Positions 6,944 through 16,023 of a stretch of 64,000 nt of DNA are shown piece by piece; positions within the stretch are counted from its first letter, which is position 1, and the number at the start of each line of letters is the position of its first letter. The notes beneath the pieces are model-generated. The model saw only the letters and a list, made by a program, of their open reading frames with translations. It was not told the origin of the DNA and did no database searches. Source of the DNA: Bacteroidales bacterium (GTDB lineage Bacteria; Bacteroidota; Bacteroidia; Bacteroidales; UBA932); the NCBI GenBank assembly GCA_017555965.1, contig JAFZFH010000161.1, forward strand, positions 1 through 64,000, written 5' to 3'. The position numbers and the translations under genes are program-made.

Positions 6944-9025
6944 TCAGTATGTAAGGGCGGTTTCGTAGTAGGTGTCGAAGCACGGATAGCTGTCAAGAGG
7001 GGCAGGGGTGCAGAAACCGACTCCTTCAAAGATCGGAGAGTCTGTCTGGGTGATTGGCTCGAGCATTATGAGCTCCGCATCGATGCCTTTCAAGTCAACG
7101 CTGACTTTGCCGTCTGCATATCTGTATTTGAGCGTGCCGTCGCCGATCTTTACTGATGTTTCCAGGCAGGTGATTTCAGACGGAATGGCCGGTTCTATGA
7201 TTATGTGTCCTTTGAGCAGGTCAGGTCTGATGCCGAGGAAGTGCTGATACCATACGCGAAGATGTTCGGCATTGCTCCATGCCTGAAGGAATGTGCCTGA
7301 ACGGTTTACCCAAGTCTGACCCTCTCGAGGATGTGCATCTGCGTTTTCGCTCAAGCTTCCGACTGCACCCTCGTGAAGTGCCTGTCTGTTCATGTTCTTG
7401 AAGAGCTCCCATGCTGCATCGATCTGACCGTATTCGATCATTCTCTGCATGGCAATTCCGTTGTTCCAAAGCCAGATGGTGCCGTTATGATAAGCGTCGT
7501 CCTTATGGTAGTAGTGCCAGTTTTCATGCTGCGGATGGAACTGCGTGTCCCACTGGGCAAGAGATGCCACACCCCATGGATAAACAAGCTCTTCCCACGC
7601 TCTTCTAGTGACTTTCTGCTTGAATTCAGTGTCTCCGATAAGGTCGAGGCAATATAGCTGGTTAGGACGGAACTGGAGGTCTGCACTGCCGTCTTCATTC
7701 AGGTGGTCGTAGATGTATGACTCTTCCTTGTTGCAGAAGTCGCTCTCGAAATTGCTGGCAAGATGTACAGCAAGTCCGCTCCACTCTTCGGCTGATCCGA
7801 TATCGTCCAGCAGGGCTGCTATCTCGCTGCCGGCCACAAGCTGGGCATACCACAGAGCCTGAATGTCATTTGCCCTGTTGCCTCGTGGCGATCCCGGGAT
7901 ACCGTTGCGCTTTACGTCCATCCATGTGTCAGCATCTGCATGGGTGAGATAGCCTTTTTTGTCGATATAGTTCCTGATTGAAGCTTCGATGCTCATCTTG
8001 ATTGCAGGGTAAAGATCGAGAAGGAACTCTGTGTCTCCGGAATACTTAGCAACTTCGAGGGCCTGTATCACAAAACGTGGAGTGCCGTCTGTTGTGTTAT
8101 AAAGTATTCCCTCAAGGTTCGCCCTGTTAGGTATGCGGCCATATGTCTCAGAATCCGGATTGGTGTCCTGAAGCTTGGCAAAATCCTTGAGGATCATTTT
8201 TGCTGTTTCAAACTGTCCTGTGACAAGGCATGCGCCAGGGTAAGAAATGAACATGTCTCGTCCCCAGTATTCGTTGAACCATGGGAGTCCGGCATAGATG
8301 CCTTTGCCCTGCTGCTCGGTGATTAGTTCGTCCAAGGTGATCGTGATCCAGTCAAGAGCCTTGTCCAGCTCAGGAAGGTTGGATTTTATCGGATTGTATT
8401 CTGTTACGAGTGAATTGATTCTGCTCTTTCTCTCTTCGATAAGCTGCTTGCTGTCTTCAAGATACATTTCGTACAGTTCAACGCATTCCTCCTCTGTTCC
8501 ATATGTGAGTACTATGTCCTTCAATCCTGCCCATCCGAGCCTGATTCGCATGTCTGGAGCTTCCTTCGGGATGAAGAAGTTTCCACTTCCTTGCATGTAC
8601 GAATCATACTCCAGCAGACTGTGGTCAAGGCTGACAGATACATCTGAGTCTGTCTCCAATGAGATGTGAATGATAGGATAATTGTCTATCATTCGGAACG
8701 TCTCGACCGCATTGTCCCACTTGCGTACCAGCCTGTCAGGATATACGATGCATTCTGCCTCCTCCCTGTCAAGTGGTTTTCCGTCAAGATTGATCGTATA
8801 GTCCGCCAGGATACGCTTCTTTGCGATATTCCATCCGGAATACCACTGCAGTTCCTTCTGGTGGGTCGTACCATACCAGAAACCTGATCTCTTGTCGGTG
8901 TATGAATATTCCCTGTTTTCTTCTGAAGTAACAGATATGCCAAGATTATCGGTGTGATAACCGTTGTTGCATGATGTGAACAATAAAGCCCCTGCAACCA
9001 TCAATGTCGCTATTTCCAGTCTCAT
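6944..9025 (-). CDS. Lipoprotein of glycogen-debranching (amylo-alpha-1,6-glucosidase) type
   Basis: The protein has a lipoprotein signal with lipobox LFTSC (cysteine at residue 19), an N-terminal beta-rich domain and a C-terminal (alpha/alpha)6 barrel of the glycogen debranching enzyme type. The barrel motif GLPWFNEYWGRDMFI is the family hallmark, and later W-rich segments (AYHNGTIWLWNNG, PREGQTWVNRSGTFLQAWS) line the active site in relatives. The lipid anchor implies an outer-membrane or periplasmic place, so the substrate is probably an imported glucan or oligosaccharide and not cytoplasmic glycogen. The start at 9025 is chosen for the lipoprotein signal; the frame runs to 9079. It is a single gene, convergent with the outer-membrane protein gene. 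Confidence 0.82.
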   Translation of the reverse strand: MRLEIATLMVAGALLFTSCNNGYHTDNLGISVTSEENREYSYTDKRSGFWYGTTHQKELQWYSGWNIAKKRILADYTINLDGKPLDREEAECIVYPDRLVRKWDNAVETFRMIDNYPIIHISLETDSDVSVSLDHSLLEYDSYMQGSGNFFIPKEAPDMRIRLGWAGLKDIVLTYGTEEECVELYEMYLEDSKQLIEERKSRINSLVTEYNPIKSNLPELDKALDWITITLDELITEQQGKGIYAGLPWFNEYWGRDMFISYPGACLVTGQFETAKMILKDFAKLQDTNPDSETYGRIPNRANLEGILYNTTDGTPRFVIQALEVAKYSGDTEFLLDLYPAIKMSIEASIRNYIDKKGYLTHADADTWMDVKRNGIPGSPRGNRANDIQALWYAQLVAGSEIAALLDDIGSAEEWSGLAVHLASNFESDFCNKEESYIYDHLNEDGSADLQFRPNQLYCLDLIGDTEFKQKVTRRAWEELVYPWGVASLAQWDTQFHPQHENWHYYHKDDAYHNGTIWLWNNGIAMQRMIEYGQIDAAWELFKNMNRQALHEGAVGSLSENADAHPREGQTWVNRSGTFLQAWSNAEHLRVWYQHFLGIRPDLLKGHIIIEPAIPSEITCLETSVKIGDGTLKYRYADGKVSVDLKGIDAELIMLEPITQTDSPIFEGVGFCTPAPLDSYPCFDTYYETALTY

Positions 9026-9068
9026 GTTTCTTTGCGTCAAATAAAACTCTAAGTTAGTTAAAAATTCA

Positions 9069-9076
9069 TATCTTTG
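9069..9076 (+). promoter_or_regulatory. -7 box TATCTTTG for nfnAB
   Basis: TATCTTTG fully matches the Bacteroidota -7 box and lies 34 bases before the nfnA start codon. Confidence 0.7.
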
Positions 9077-9110
9077 CATGATTTGTTGATTTAACTTAAA
9101 ACCTAATAAG

Positions 9111-9974
9111 ATGTATAGAATTGTTTCAAAGGAAATGCTTACTCCAGCTATCTGCAGGATGAAGGTGGAGGCTCCGCGTCTTGCGGCTTCGGCTCAGCCG
9201 GGACAGTTCCTTATCGTCAGGGCTGACGAGCAGGGAGAGCGTATTCCTCTTACAATCAGTGACTATGACAAGTCTGCAGGAACCGTTACAATTGTAACAC
9301 AGCGTATCGGTGCTTCAACATCAGAAATCTGTTCGTATGAAGAAGGCGATTCTTTCGCTGACGTTGTAGGTCCTCTCGGTATTCCTTCTGACTTTACAGA
9401 AATGTCTGCAGAAGAACTCGCAGGCAAGAGATATGTCTTCATCGCGGGTGGTGTAGGTACTGCGCCTGTTTATCCGCAGGTGAAATGGCTCCACGAAAGG
9501 GGAGTCGCTGTAGATGTGATCATCGGTGCGAAGACAAAGGATCTCGTGATATATAAGGATGAGATGGAAGCGGTATGCGACAATCTATATGTATGTACAG
9601 ACGACGGCTCTGTAGGATTCAAGGGACTTGTGACCGCAATGCTTGAGAAGCTCGTTGGCGAGGACGGAAAGGTTTATGATCAGGCAGTGGCCATCGGTCC
9701 GATGATCATGATGAAGTTCGCCACCCTTACATGTAAGAAGCTAGACCTTCCTGTGATCGTTTCTTTGAATACCCTCATGGTCGACGGTACAGGAATGTGC
9801 GGAGCATGCCGTGTAACCGTAGGCGGAAAGGTTCGTTTCGCTTGTGTGGAAGGACCTGAGTTTGACGGTTATCTCGTTGATTTCGATGAGGCTATGCGTC
9901 GTCAGAGAATGTATGTGTCAGAGGAGAAGGATGCAACAGAACATCATACTTGTAGAATAGGGAGGGGTAAATAA
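9111..9974 (+). CDS. nfnA: NADH-dependent reduced ferredoxin:NADP+ oxidoreductase, subunit A
   Basis: This is the small, FAD- and NAD-binding subunit of NfnAB, the electron-bifurcating transhydrogenase that couples NADH, NADPH and ferredoxin. It has a ferredoxin-reductase-type FAD domain (IPLTISDYD), an NAD-binding segment (VFIAGGVGTAPVYPQ) and a C-terminal [2Fe-2S] site formed by D-G-T-G-M-C-G-A-C and a later FACVEGPEF (about residues 224-245). That aspartate plus three cysteines cluster is typical of NfnA and of sulfide-dehydrogenase-like relatives. The stop codon shares its last base with the nfnB start. In a fermenting anaerobe it would balance reduced ferredoxin against NADPH. Older databases call such proteins dihydroorotate dehydrogenase electron transfer subunit. 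Confidence 0.9.
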   Translation: MYRIVSKEMLTPAICRMKVEAPRLAASAQPGQFLIVRADEQGERIPLTISDYDKSAGTVTIVTQRIGASTSEICSYEEGDSFADVVGPLGIPSDFTEMSAEELAGKRYVFIAGGVGTAPVYPQVKWLHERGVAVDVIIGAKTKDLVIYKDEMEAVCDNLYVCTDDGSVGFKGLVTAMLEKLVGEDGKVYDQAVAIGPMIMMKFATLTCKKLDLPVIVSLNTLMVDGTGMCGACRVTVGGKVRFACVEGPEFDGYLVDFDEAMRRQRMYVSEEKDATEHHTCRIGRGK

Positions 9975-11359
9975 TGGCAAACAAGATTCCTAGAGTTCCT
10001 GTAAGAGAGCAGGATCCTGAAGTACGTGCAACCAACTTTGAAGAGGTCTGCTACGGATATAATGTCGAGGAGGCACAGCTTGAGGCATCAAGATGTCTCA
10101 ATTGCAAGAATCCACGTTGTGTGGCTGCTTGCCCTGTAAGTGTCAAGATTCCTGAATTCATTGCTCAGGTGGCTGCGGGCAACTTTGCTGAGGCGGCATC
10201 TGTAATTGCTCAGGACTCGTCCCTTCCGGCAATCTGCGGTCGAGTATGCCCGCAGGAGACACAGTGCGAGGGAAGCTGTATCCTCGGAATCAAGAGTGAA
10301 CCTGTCGCTATCGGAAAGCTTGAGCGTTTCGTTGCTGACTGGAGCCGTGAGAACGGTGGTGTGAAGCCTGAAATCGCTACTGCAAACGGTCATAAGGTGG
10401 CTGTCATCGGTAGTGGCCCTGCAGGACTTGCCTGTGCTTCAGACCTTGCAAAGCTTGGCTACGATGTAACAATCTTTGAGGCTCTTCATCGTCCTGGCGG
10501 AGTACTTGAGTATGGTATTCCAGAGTTCCGCCTTCCGAAAGATAAGGTCGTTGCTGCCGAGATAGCGTCAGTAAGGGCATTGGGTGTGAAGATCGAGACA
10601 AACGTCATTGCAGGTCGTACAGTTACAATAGACAGCCTTCTTGATGAGGAGGGATTCTCAGCTGTATTCATCGGTTCAGGTGCAGGACTTCCAAGATTCA
10701 TGAACATCCCTGGAGAACATTATAACGGTGTTTTCTCGGCCAATGAGTTCTTGACAAGAAACAACCTCATGAAGGCATATCGCAGTGATTATGATACCCC
10801 TATCCGTACAGGAAAGAAGGTTGTTGTAGTAGGTGGCGGTAATGTGGCTATGGATGCTGCGCGTACAGCATTGAGACTCGGTGCCGAGACTACAATAGTA
10901 TATCGTCGTACAGAGAACGAGCTTCCTGCACGTAAGGAGGAGGTTCACCATGCAAAGGAAGAGGGAATCAACTTCGCGATGCTTACAAATCCTGTTGAGG
11001 TCTTAGGTGACGAAAACGGATGGGTGACAGCTGTGAAGTGTATCCGCATGGAACTCGGCGAACCGGACGAGAGCGGACGCCGCAGTCCTGTTGAGGTTCC
11101 TGGTTCAGAGTTCGAGATCGAGACAGATACAGTGATCATGTCTCTCGGTACATCTCCTAACCCTCTTATCGCCAAGACTACAGCAGGTCTTGAGACTACC
11201 CGAAGAGGTTGTCTGGTTGCAGATGAGAACGGAGCGACTACACGTCCGGGAGTCTTTGCCGGTGGTGATGCCGTAACAGGTGCAGCTACTGTAATTCTCG
11301 CAATGGGAGCAGGTCGTAAAGCCGCCGCAGCCATCCACGACTACATCCAGAACAAATGA
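9974..11359 (+). CDS. nfnB: NADH-dependent reduced ferredoxin:NADP+ oxidoreductase, subunit B
   Basis: This is the large NfnB subunit, related to the small chain of glutamate synthase (GltD). An N-terminal ferredoxin-like domain has two cysteine clusters (CLNCKNPRCVAACPV and CGRVCPQETQCEGSC). A first nucleotide site follows (VAVIGSGPAGLACASDL, for FAD), then a second (VVVVGGGNVAMDAARTALRLG, for NADPH), and a C-terminal GVFAGGDAVTGAATVI that closes over FAD. The length of 461 residues is normal. The start overlaps the nfnA stop by one base, so the pair is co-translated. Alone, the sequence would be labelled NADPH-dependent glutamate synthase, but no gltB partner is present and the nfnA neighbour decides the call. 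Confidence 0.92.
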   Translation: MANKIPRVPVREQDPEVRATNFEEVCYGYNVEEAQLEASRCLNCKNPRCVAACPVSVKIPEFIAQVAAGNFAEAASVIAQDSSLPAICGRVCPQETQCEGSCILGIKSEPVAIGKLERFVADWSRENGGVKPEIATANGHKVAVIGSGPAGLACASDLAKLGYDVTIFEALHRPGGVLEYGIPEFRLPKDKVVAAEIASVRALGVKIETNVIAGRTVTIDSLLDEEGFSAVFIGSGAGLPRFMNIPGEHYNGVFSANEFLTRNNLMKAYRSDYDTPIRTGKKVVVVGGGNVAMDAARTALRLGAETTIVYRRTENELPARKEEVHHAKEEGINFAMLTNPVEVLGDENGWVTAVKCIRMELGEPDESGRRSPVEVPGSEFEIETDTVIMSLGTSPNPLIAKTTAGLETTRRGCLVADENGATTRPGVFAGGDAVTGAATVILAMGAGRKAAAAIHDYIQNK

Positions 11360-11383
11360 CTGTTATCTAAATAAACAGAAAAG

Positions 11384-11408
11384 GGTGACCATTGCGGTCA
11401 CCATTTTT
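11384..11408. terminator. Bidirectional terminator between nfnB and pgm
   Basis: A perfect 7-bp stem GGTGACC/GGTCACC (11384-11390 and 11396-11402) has a 5-base loop, T on the plus side (11404-11408) and A on the other, so it can serve both convergent genes. Confidence 0.85.
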
Positions 11409-11425
11409 CATATTATGATCTGCAA

Positions 11426-13087
11426 TTATTTGCTGAACTGTGCTCTGAGCGCCTCGTTCTTGGCATCTGCATCAGCACCCTTGATGCCGAAGTAGAACTT
11501 GATCTTAGGCTCTGTACCTGAAGGACGTACTGTCACAACGTCACCAGCCTCATTGTAGAACTGGAGAACATTTGAAGAAGGAAGTCCGGTCTCCTCAGGC
11601 TTAGTGTAGTCGATAACCTTGACAACAGGTGAACCGGCCATCTCCTTAGGAGGATTGTTACGGTACTCAACCATCATTGCAGCTATCTCCTCGAGACCTG
11701 CCTTACCCTTCTTGGTTACAGAAATGAGAGACTCCTTATAGTAACCGAACTCAGCATAGATGTCCTGAAGGAGCTGATAGAGTGTCTTGCCCTGAGCAGC
11801 TGCCCATGCAGCGCACTCAGCGATCATTGCGCAAGAGATAGGAGCATCCTTGTCGCGAACGAACTCACCTACATTGAAACCGTAGCTTTCCTCACCACCG
11901 CATACGAATGTAGTCTTGCCCTCATTCTTCTTGATGATGTCAGCGATCCACTTGAATCCTGTAAGCACATTGTAAACCTGTACGCCATACTTCTCAGCGA
12001 TTGCGCGCATGAGCTCTGTAGTTACGATAGTCTTCACGATGTACTGCTTTCCGTCGAGCTTTCCGAGCTCAGACCAGCGGCGGAGAATGTAGTATGTAAG
12101 GATAGAACCTGTCTGATTACCGTTAAGGAGAACCATCTTTCCCTCATTGTCGCGAACTGCAATGCCGAGACGGTCTGCGTCAGGGTCAGTAGCCATCACG
12201 AGATCGGCGCCCTCACGGTCAGCAACCTCGACAGCCATTGCAAGAGCAGAAGGCTCTTCAGGGTTAGGCGACATTACAGTAGGGAAGTTTCCGTCAACAA
12301 CGTCCTGAGCAGGAACGTGGTAGATGTTCTCAAAACCGAGCTTGTTGAGGTATTCAGGTACGATCTCCACACCTGAACCGTGGATAGGAGTGTAGACGAT
12401 CTTGAGATCCTTGTGAGCCTCGCGAGCCTCAGGAGAAAGCATGAGAGTCATCACAGAGTTGAGGTAAGCCTCATCCATCTCATGACCCATGACCTCGATA
12501 GGAGCTGCGTCTGCGCCAACCTCGAACTTCACCATTGAAGGATCAGTGATCTTTGCAACCTCAGCAACGATATCCTTGTCAACCGGTGATGTAACCTGTG
12601 CGCCATCTGACCAGAATACCTTGTATCCGTTGTACTCCTTAGGGTTGTGTGACGCTGTAATCATGATACCTGCAGTAGCCTTCTTTGCTCTTACAGAGTA
12701 GCTCATGAGTGCGATAGGGTGGAGCTTGTCGAAGATGTAAACGTGGATGCCGTTAGCTGCTAGCACGTTAGCGGTGATCTGAGCAAACTCAGGGCTGTTG
12801 TTTCTGCTGTCGAATGAGATGCATACGCTGAGAGGACCTTCGCAATTCTCCTTCATGTAGTTTGCAAGTCCCTGAGTAGCCATACCTACAGTGTACTTGT
12901 TCATTCGGTTTGTACCAACTCCCATGATACCGCGGAGTCCACCTGTACCGAACTCAAGGTTTCTGTAGAATGCATCTTCAAGAGCGACAGGGTCAGTCTC
13001 GCTGAGAGTCTTGATCTGTGCCTTTGTCTCTTCATCAAAATTGCCGTCCAGCCAACTCTGGACAACTTCTCTGAAATCTCTTTCCAT
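11426..13087 (-). CDS. pgm: Phosphoglucomutase / phosphomannomutase
   Basis: This alpha-D-phosphohexomutase interconverts hexose 1- and 6-phosphates in the cytoplasm. All four family sites are visible: the phosphoserine loop TASHNPKEYNG, the metal loop DPDADRLGIAV, the sugar-binding loop GGEESYGF and the phosphate-binding loop RPSGTEPKIKFYF. The protein has 553 residues, the length of the Bacteroidota/Firmicutes phospho-sugar mutase group. It lies 27 bases after nagB on the same strand, so glucosamine-6-phosphate deamination and hexose-phosphate interconversion are probably expressed together. Whether glucose or mannose phosphate is preferred cannot be read from the sequence. Confidence 0.93.
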   Translation of the reverse strand: MERDFREVVQSWLDGNFDEETKAQIKTLSETDPVALEDAFYRNLEFGTGGLRGIMGVGTNRMNKYTVGMATQGLANYMKENCEGPLSVCISFDSRNNSPEFAQITANVLAANGIHVYIFDKLHPIALMSYSVRAKKATAGIMITASHNPKEYNGYKVFWSDGAQVTSPVDKDIVAEVAKITDPSMVKFEVGADAAPIEVMGHEMDEAYLNSVMTLMLSPEAREAHKDLKIVYTPIHGSGVEIVPEYLNKLGFENIYHVPAQDVVDGNFPTVMSPNPEEPSALAMAVEVADREGADLVMATDPDADRLGIAVRDNEGKMVLLNGNQTGSILTYYILRRWSELGKLDGKQYIVKTIVTTELMRAIAEKYGVQVYNVLTGFKWIADIIKKNEGKTTFVCGGEESYGFNVGEFVRDKDAPISCAMIAECAAWAAAQGKTLYQLLQDIYAEFGYYKESLISVTKKGKAGLEEIAAMMVEYRNNPPKEMAGSPVVKVIDYTKPEETGLPSSNVLQFYNEAGDVVTVRPSGTEPKIKFYFGIKGADADAKNEALRAQFSK

Positions 13088-13114
13088 ACCGGTTAATTTG
13101 TTGTTGTTTGAATT

Positions 13115-13906
13115 TTATAGGTTGTTCTTTTCAATGTCTTTGAAATATCTGTAAGTATTCACTTTGAGTTCTCCGACAGCTATCTCGTCTGCTACGATGA
13201 TGCCGTGCGGATGGGCCTGAAGGGCTGACAATGTACACTTGTGCGAGTATGCGCCCTCAACGCCTTCCTTCAATGCATTCGCCTTCTTGTGACCGAAAAC
13301 GAGGATCATCACCTCTTTTGCATCCATGATGGTTCCGACGCCTACAGTAAGAGCAGTTGTCGGTACCTGGCTGATGTCACCGTCAAAGAATCTGGAATTT
13401 ACGAGGATTGTATCGTACGTCAGTGTCTTTACTCTTGTGCGTGAAACGAGAGACGAGAACGGTTCGTTGAATGCGATGTGTCCGTCTTCACCGACTCCTC
13501 CCATGAAGAGGTCGATTCCGCCTGCTGCCTGGATCTTCGCCTCATATGCGGCGCATTCAGCCGCTAGATCCTTCGCATTTCCATCAAGGATGTTTATGTT
13601 TTCCTTCGGAATGTCTATGTGGTCGAAGAAGTTTCTTGCCATGAAGGAATGATAGCTCTCAGGATGTTCTTCAGGAAGCCCGACATATTCGTCCATGTTG
13701 AATGTGATCACATTCTTGAACGACACTTCACCAGCCTTGTACATTCTGATGAGCTCCTGATATGTAGCAACTGGAGTGCTGCCTGTAGGCAATCCGAGCA
13801 CGAATGGCTTGTCGGTTAAAGCAGCTTTTTCCTTTATTCTGGAAACGATATGGCGGGCAGCCCATAATGAGCCCTCCGCGCTGTTGTTTTCAATGATTAG
13901 TCTCAT
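13115..13906 (-). CDS. nagB: Glucosamine-6-phosphate deaminase
   Basis: NagB converts glucosamine 6-phosphate to fructose 6-phosphate and ammonia. The catalytic residues known from the E. coli enzyme are at the same positions: D72 in NMDEYVGLP, and D141, H143 and E148 in [11 protein letters not shown]. The substrate loop LPTGSTP (39-45) is intact, and the length of 263 residues is usual. It starts the nagB-pgm operon, with a promoter box at 13968-13975. Its presence fits use of amino sugars from mucin or peptidoglycan. Confidence 0.97.
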   Translation of the reverse strand: MRLIIENNSAEGSLWAARHIVSRIKEKAALTDKPFVLGLPTGSTPVATYQELIRMYKAGEVSFKNVITFNMDEYVGLPEEHPESYHSFMARNFFDHIDIPKENINILDGNAKDLAAECAAYEAKIQAAGGIDLFMGGVGEDGHIAFNEPFSSLVSRTRVKTLTYDTILVNSRFFDGDISQVPTTALTVGVGTIMDAKEVMILVFGHKKANALKEGVEGAYSHKCTLSALQAHPHGIIVADEIAVGELKVNTYRYFKDIEKNNL

Positions 13907-13967
13907 AAACCGTGTGTTTTTAACGACTCTGTGTCTGCACGTTATGTGCCGGTTGTTTTCTATCCTA

Positions 13968-13975
13968 CAAATATA
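13968..13975 (-). promoter_or_regulatory. -7 box TATATTTG for nagB-pgm
   Basis: The minus strand reads TATATTTG, giving a leader of about 55 bases before nagB. It lies in the 200-base divergent region shared with kdgK. Confidence 0.6.
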
Positions 13976-14066
13976 TGAAAATATTTGTTTTACAGTATCA
14001 AAAATGACAAAGATTTAAAATGCCGTTATCGGTCACGGAATATTTTTTCTTTTTTGTTTTTTCTTC

Positions 14067-14074
14067 TACCTTTG
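14067..14074 (+). promoter_or_regulatory. -7 box TACCTTTG for kdgK
   Basis: TACCTTTG is a full match to the -7 consensus, 33 bases before the kdgK start. The reading frame that runs back to 14020 through this box is therefore unlikely to be translated. Confidence 0.7.
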
Positions 14075-14106
14075 TTGGAAATATAGATTTTGAAACAGGT
14101 ATAATC

Positions 14107-15147
14107 ATGGCAAAGGTCATTACTTTCGGTGAGATCATGCTCAGGCTATCTACGCCAGGCTATCTCAGATTTTCGCAGGCAAAGCAGTTTGAGGCCACTT
14201 TCGGTGGTGGAGAGGCAAATGTTGCGGTTTCTCTCGCAAACTACGGTATAGAAACAGAATTTGTAACCAGACTTCCGAAGAACGATATTGCAGCCAGCTG
14301 CGTGAAGGATCTCCGCAGTTATGGTGTAGGAACAAATCACTGCATCTACGGCGGTGACCGTCTTGGAATATATTTCCTTGAGACTGGTGCAGTAGCACGT
14401 CCGAGCAAGGTTGTATATGACCGCGCTAACTCTTCTGTCGCTCAAATCGAGAAAGGCATGATCGATTGGGAGAAGGTGTTCGAGGATGCGGACTGGTTCC
14501 ATTGGACAGGAATCACTCCTGCAATCAGCCAGGGTGCTGCAGATGTCTGCCTTGAGGCAATTCAGGCAGCAAACAGACTCGGAATCACTGTCTCATGCGA
14601 CCTCAACTATCGCAAGAACCTCTGGAAATATGGCAAGACAGCTTCTGAGGTGATGCCTGAACTTGTTGCAGGCTGCGATGTAATCCTCGGTAATGAGGAG
14701 GATGCTGAGAAGGTCTTCGGCATCAAGCCTGAAGGATTTGATGTGACTGCTACTCACGGCGAAGTGGATGCAGCTGAATTTGAGAGCGTCTGCACTCAGC
14801 TCATGGCAAAGTTCCCACGTGCAAAGAAGGTCATCATCACTCTCCGCGGTTCAATCAATGCAAATCATAATACATGGGGCGGCGTGCTCTACAGCGACGG
14901 TACATTGTACCAGTCGCCAAGATACGACATCACACACATCGTCGACCGCGTAGGTGGCGGAGACTCATTCATGGGCGGACTAATCTACGGACTTCTCACA
15001 TATGTCGGTGATGATCAGAAGGCATTGAACTTCGCAGTCGCTGCATCATGCCTCAAGCATACAATATTCGGAGACTTCAATCAGGTTACAGTAGCTGAGG
15101 TGGAGAATCTTATGAAAGGTGACGGTTCAGGACGCGTTTCCCGCTAA
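14107..15147 (+). CDS. kdgK: 2-keto-3-deoxygluconate kinase (PfkB family)
   Basis: KdgK phosphorylates 2-keto-3-deoxygluconate to KDPG in the cytoplasm. This PfkB-family sugar kinase starts MAKVITFGEIMLRLS and has the substrate-binding GGGEANVAVSLA segment. The C-terminal catalytic loop is DRVGGGDSFMGGLIYG, where most ribokinases have GAGD and this group has GGGD. The ATG at 14107 follows the promoter box; the longer frame from 14020 begins with a run of phenylalanines and is rejected. It is followed by the KDPG aldolase gene, so the pair takes KDG from uronic acids to pyruvate and glyceraldehyde 3-phosphate. A palindromic repeat lies between the two genes. Confidence 0.93.
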   Translation: MAKVITFGEIMLRLSTPGYLRFSQAKQFEATFGGGEANVAVSLANYGIETEFVTRLPKNDIAASCVKDLRSYGVGTNHCIYGGDRLGIYFLETGAVARPSKVVYDRANSSVAQIEKGMIDWEKVFEDADWFHWTGITPAISQGAADVCLEAIQAANRLGITVSCDLNYRKNLWKYGKTASEVMPELVAGCDVILGNEEDAEKVFGIKPEGFDVTATHGEVDAAEFESVCTQLMAKFPRAKKVIITLRGSINANHNTWGGVLYSDGTLYQSPRYDITHIVDRVGGGDSFMGGLIYGLLTYVGDDQKALNFAVAASCLKHTIFGDFNQVTVAEVENLMKGDGSGRVSR

Positions 15148-15151
15148 TGAG

Positions 15152-15207
15152 ATTGCCGGTCAAGCCGGCAATGACGTCTCAAAGTGTCATCCCCGGCCTG
15201 ACCGGGG
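15152..15207. repeat. Dispersed palindromic repeat between kdgK and kdgA
   Basis: Two palindromes stand side by side: ATTGCCGG-tcaag-CCGGCAAT (15152-15172) and CCCCGG-cctga-CCGGGG (15191-15207), each joined to the spacer by ATGAC or GTCAT. The loops are complements of each other apart from one base. The same unit, with CCGG stems, the cctga loop and GTCAT/ATGAC flanks, recurs inside metH at 58899-58986, so this is a dispersed repeat and not a local terminator. Confidence 0.8.
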
Positions 15208-15225
15208 AACTAAAGAATGATTAAA

Positions 15226-15891
15226 ATGGCAAAATACAATAAACAACAGGTAATCGCAGCAATGAAGGAGACAGGAATGGTTCCTGTTTTCTATAATGCA
15301 GATCCAGAGACTGCAAAGGCAGTAGTAAAGGCATGTTATGAGGGCGGTGTCCGCGCTTTCGAATTTACAAACCGCGGAGACTTTGCGCATGAAGTCTTCG
15401 GAGAACTGGTAAAGTATGCCAACAAGGAACTCCCGGGTATGATCCTCGGAATCGGTTCGGTAGTGGACGCACCTACAGCAGCGCTTTATCTGCAGCTCGG
15501 TGCAAACTTCGTTGTGGGCCCTCTCTTCAATCCTGAAATCGCTCCGGTATGTAACCGTCGTCTCGTACCTTATTGTCCTGGTTGCGGTACTGTCTCGGAA
15601 GTGGGTAAGGCTCAGGAACTTGGGTGCGATCTCTGCAAGGTGTTTCCAGGTGACGTACTAGGACCTGCTTTCGTCAAGGGACTTAAAGCTCCGATGCCAT
15701 GGAGCCAGATAATGGTGACAGGAGGTGTCAAACCTACAAGAGATAATCTTGAAGGATGGTTCAAGGCAGGAGTGACCTGTGTCGGAATGGGAAGCAACCT
15801 TTTCCCTAAGGAAGCAATTGCAGCCAAAGACTGGGGCGCAATCACAACCCTCTGCAAAGATGCTCTCGACATCATCAAAGAAGTAAGATAA
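15226..15891 (+). CDS. kdgA: KDPG / 4-hydroxy-2-oxoglutarate aldolase
   Basis: This class I aldolase cleaves 2-keto-3-deoxy-6-phosphogluconate to pyruvate and glyceraldehyde 3-phosphate. The Schiff-base lysine is K138 in CKVFPG, and the catalytic glutamate is E46 in FEFTNRG (numbered from MAKYNK). Phosphate-binding IMVTGGVKP follows. The ATG at 15226 matches homologues best; an in-frame ATG at 15217 would add three residues. The gene is the partner of kdgK. The variant [11 protein letters not shown] in place of the usual P-G-x-x-T-P-x-E pattern is seen in many Bacteroidota members. Confidence 0.93.
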   Translation: MAKYNKQQVIAAMKETGMVPVFYNADPETAKAVVKACYEGGVRAFEFTNRGDFAHEVFGELVKYANKELPGMILGIGSVVDAPTAALYLQLGANFVVGPLFNPEIAPVCNRRLVPYCPGCGTVSEVGKAQELGCDLCKVFPGDVLGPAFVKGLKAPMPWSQIMVTGGVKPTRDNLEGWFKAGVTCVGMGSNLFPKEAIAAKDWGAITTLCKDALDIIKEVR

Positions 15892-15893
15892 AC

Positions 15894-15931
15894 AAAAAAA
15901 ATGAGCTGCGTCACTCACGTGAGGCACCTCA
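15894..15931 (-). terminator. Terminator for sbcDC operon and small RNA
   Basis: On the minus strand an interrupted stem (TGAGGTGC paired with GCAGCTCA, inner GAG/CTC) is followed by eight T at 15901-15894. Confidence 0.75.
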
Positions 15932-15968
15932 TCATAACCACATAATTAATAACACTAAAACTAATAAC
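15894..15968 (-). ncRNA. Candidate small RNA downstream of sbcC, about 75 nt
   Basis: A full Bacteroidota promoter lies on the minus strand between the end of sbcC and its terminator: TTG (16004-16002), 19 bases, then TACCTTTG (15982-15975). Transcription would start near 15968 and stop at the T run 15901-15894. There is no open frame of note inside. This predicts an autonomous short RNA from the 3' region of the sbcDC operon, with a tail that may extend antisense toward kdgA if termination leaks. Confidence 0.45.
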
Positions 15969-15974
15969 CGGGTA

Positions 15975-16004
15975 CAAAGGTAAGGACATTTCTCAGACCC
16001 GCAA
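15975..16004 (-). promoter_or_regulatory. Promoter TTG-n19-TACCTTTG inside sbcC 3' region
   Basis: Both elements and the 19-base spacing match the Bacteroidota sigma-factor consensus. It points away from kdgA's start, leftward, into only about 75 bases before a terminator. Confidence 0.6.
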
Positions 16005-16023
16005 TAGCTTGAAAGTTAAATTA

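Noticed and set aside
9974..11359. Glutamate synthase small subunit (GltD)
   Set aside because: There is no glutamate synthase large subunit nearby and the gene overlaps an NfnA-type subunit, so NfnB is the better call.
14020..14106. N-terminal extension of kdgK
   Set aside because: It begins with a phenylalanine run, crosses a full promoter box and is absent from the enzyme family.
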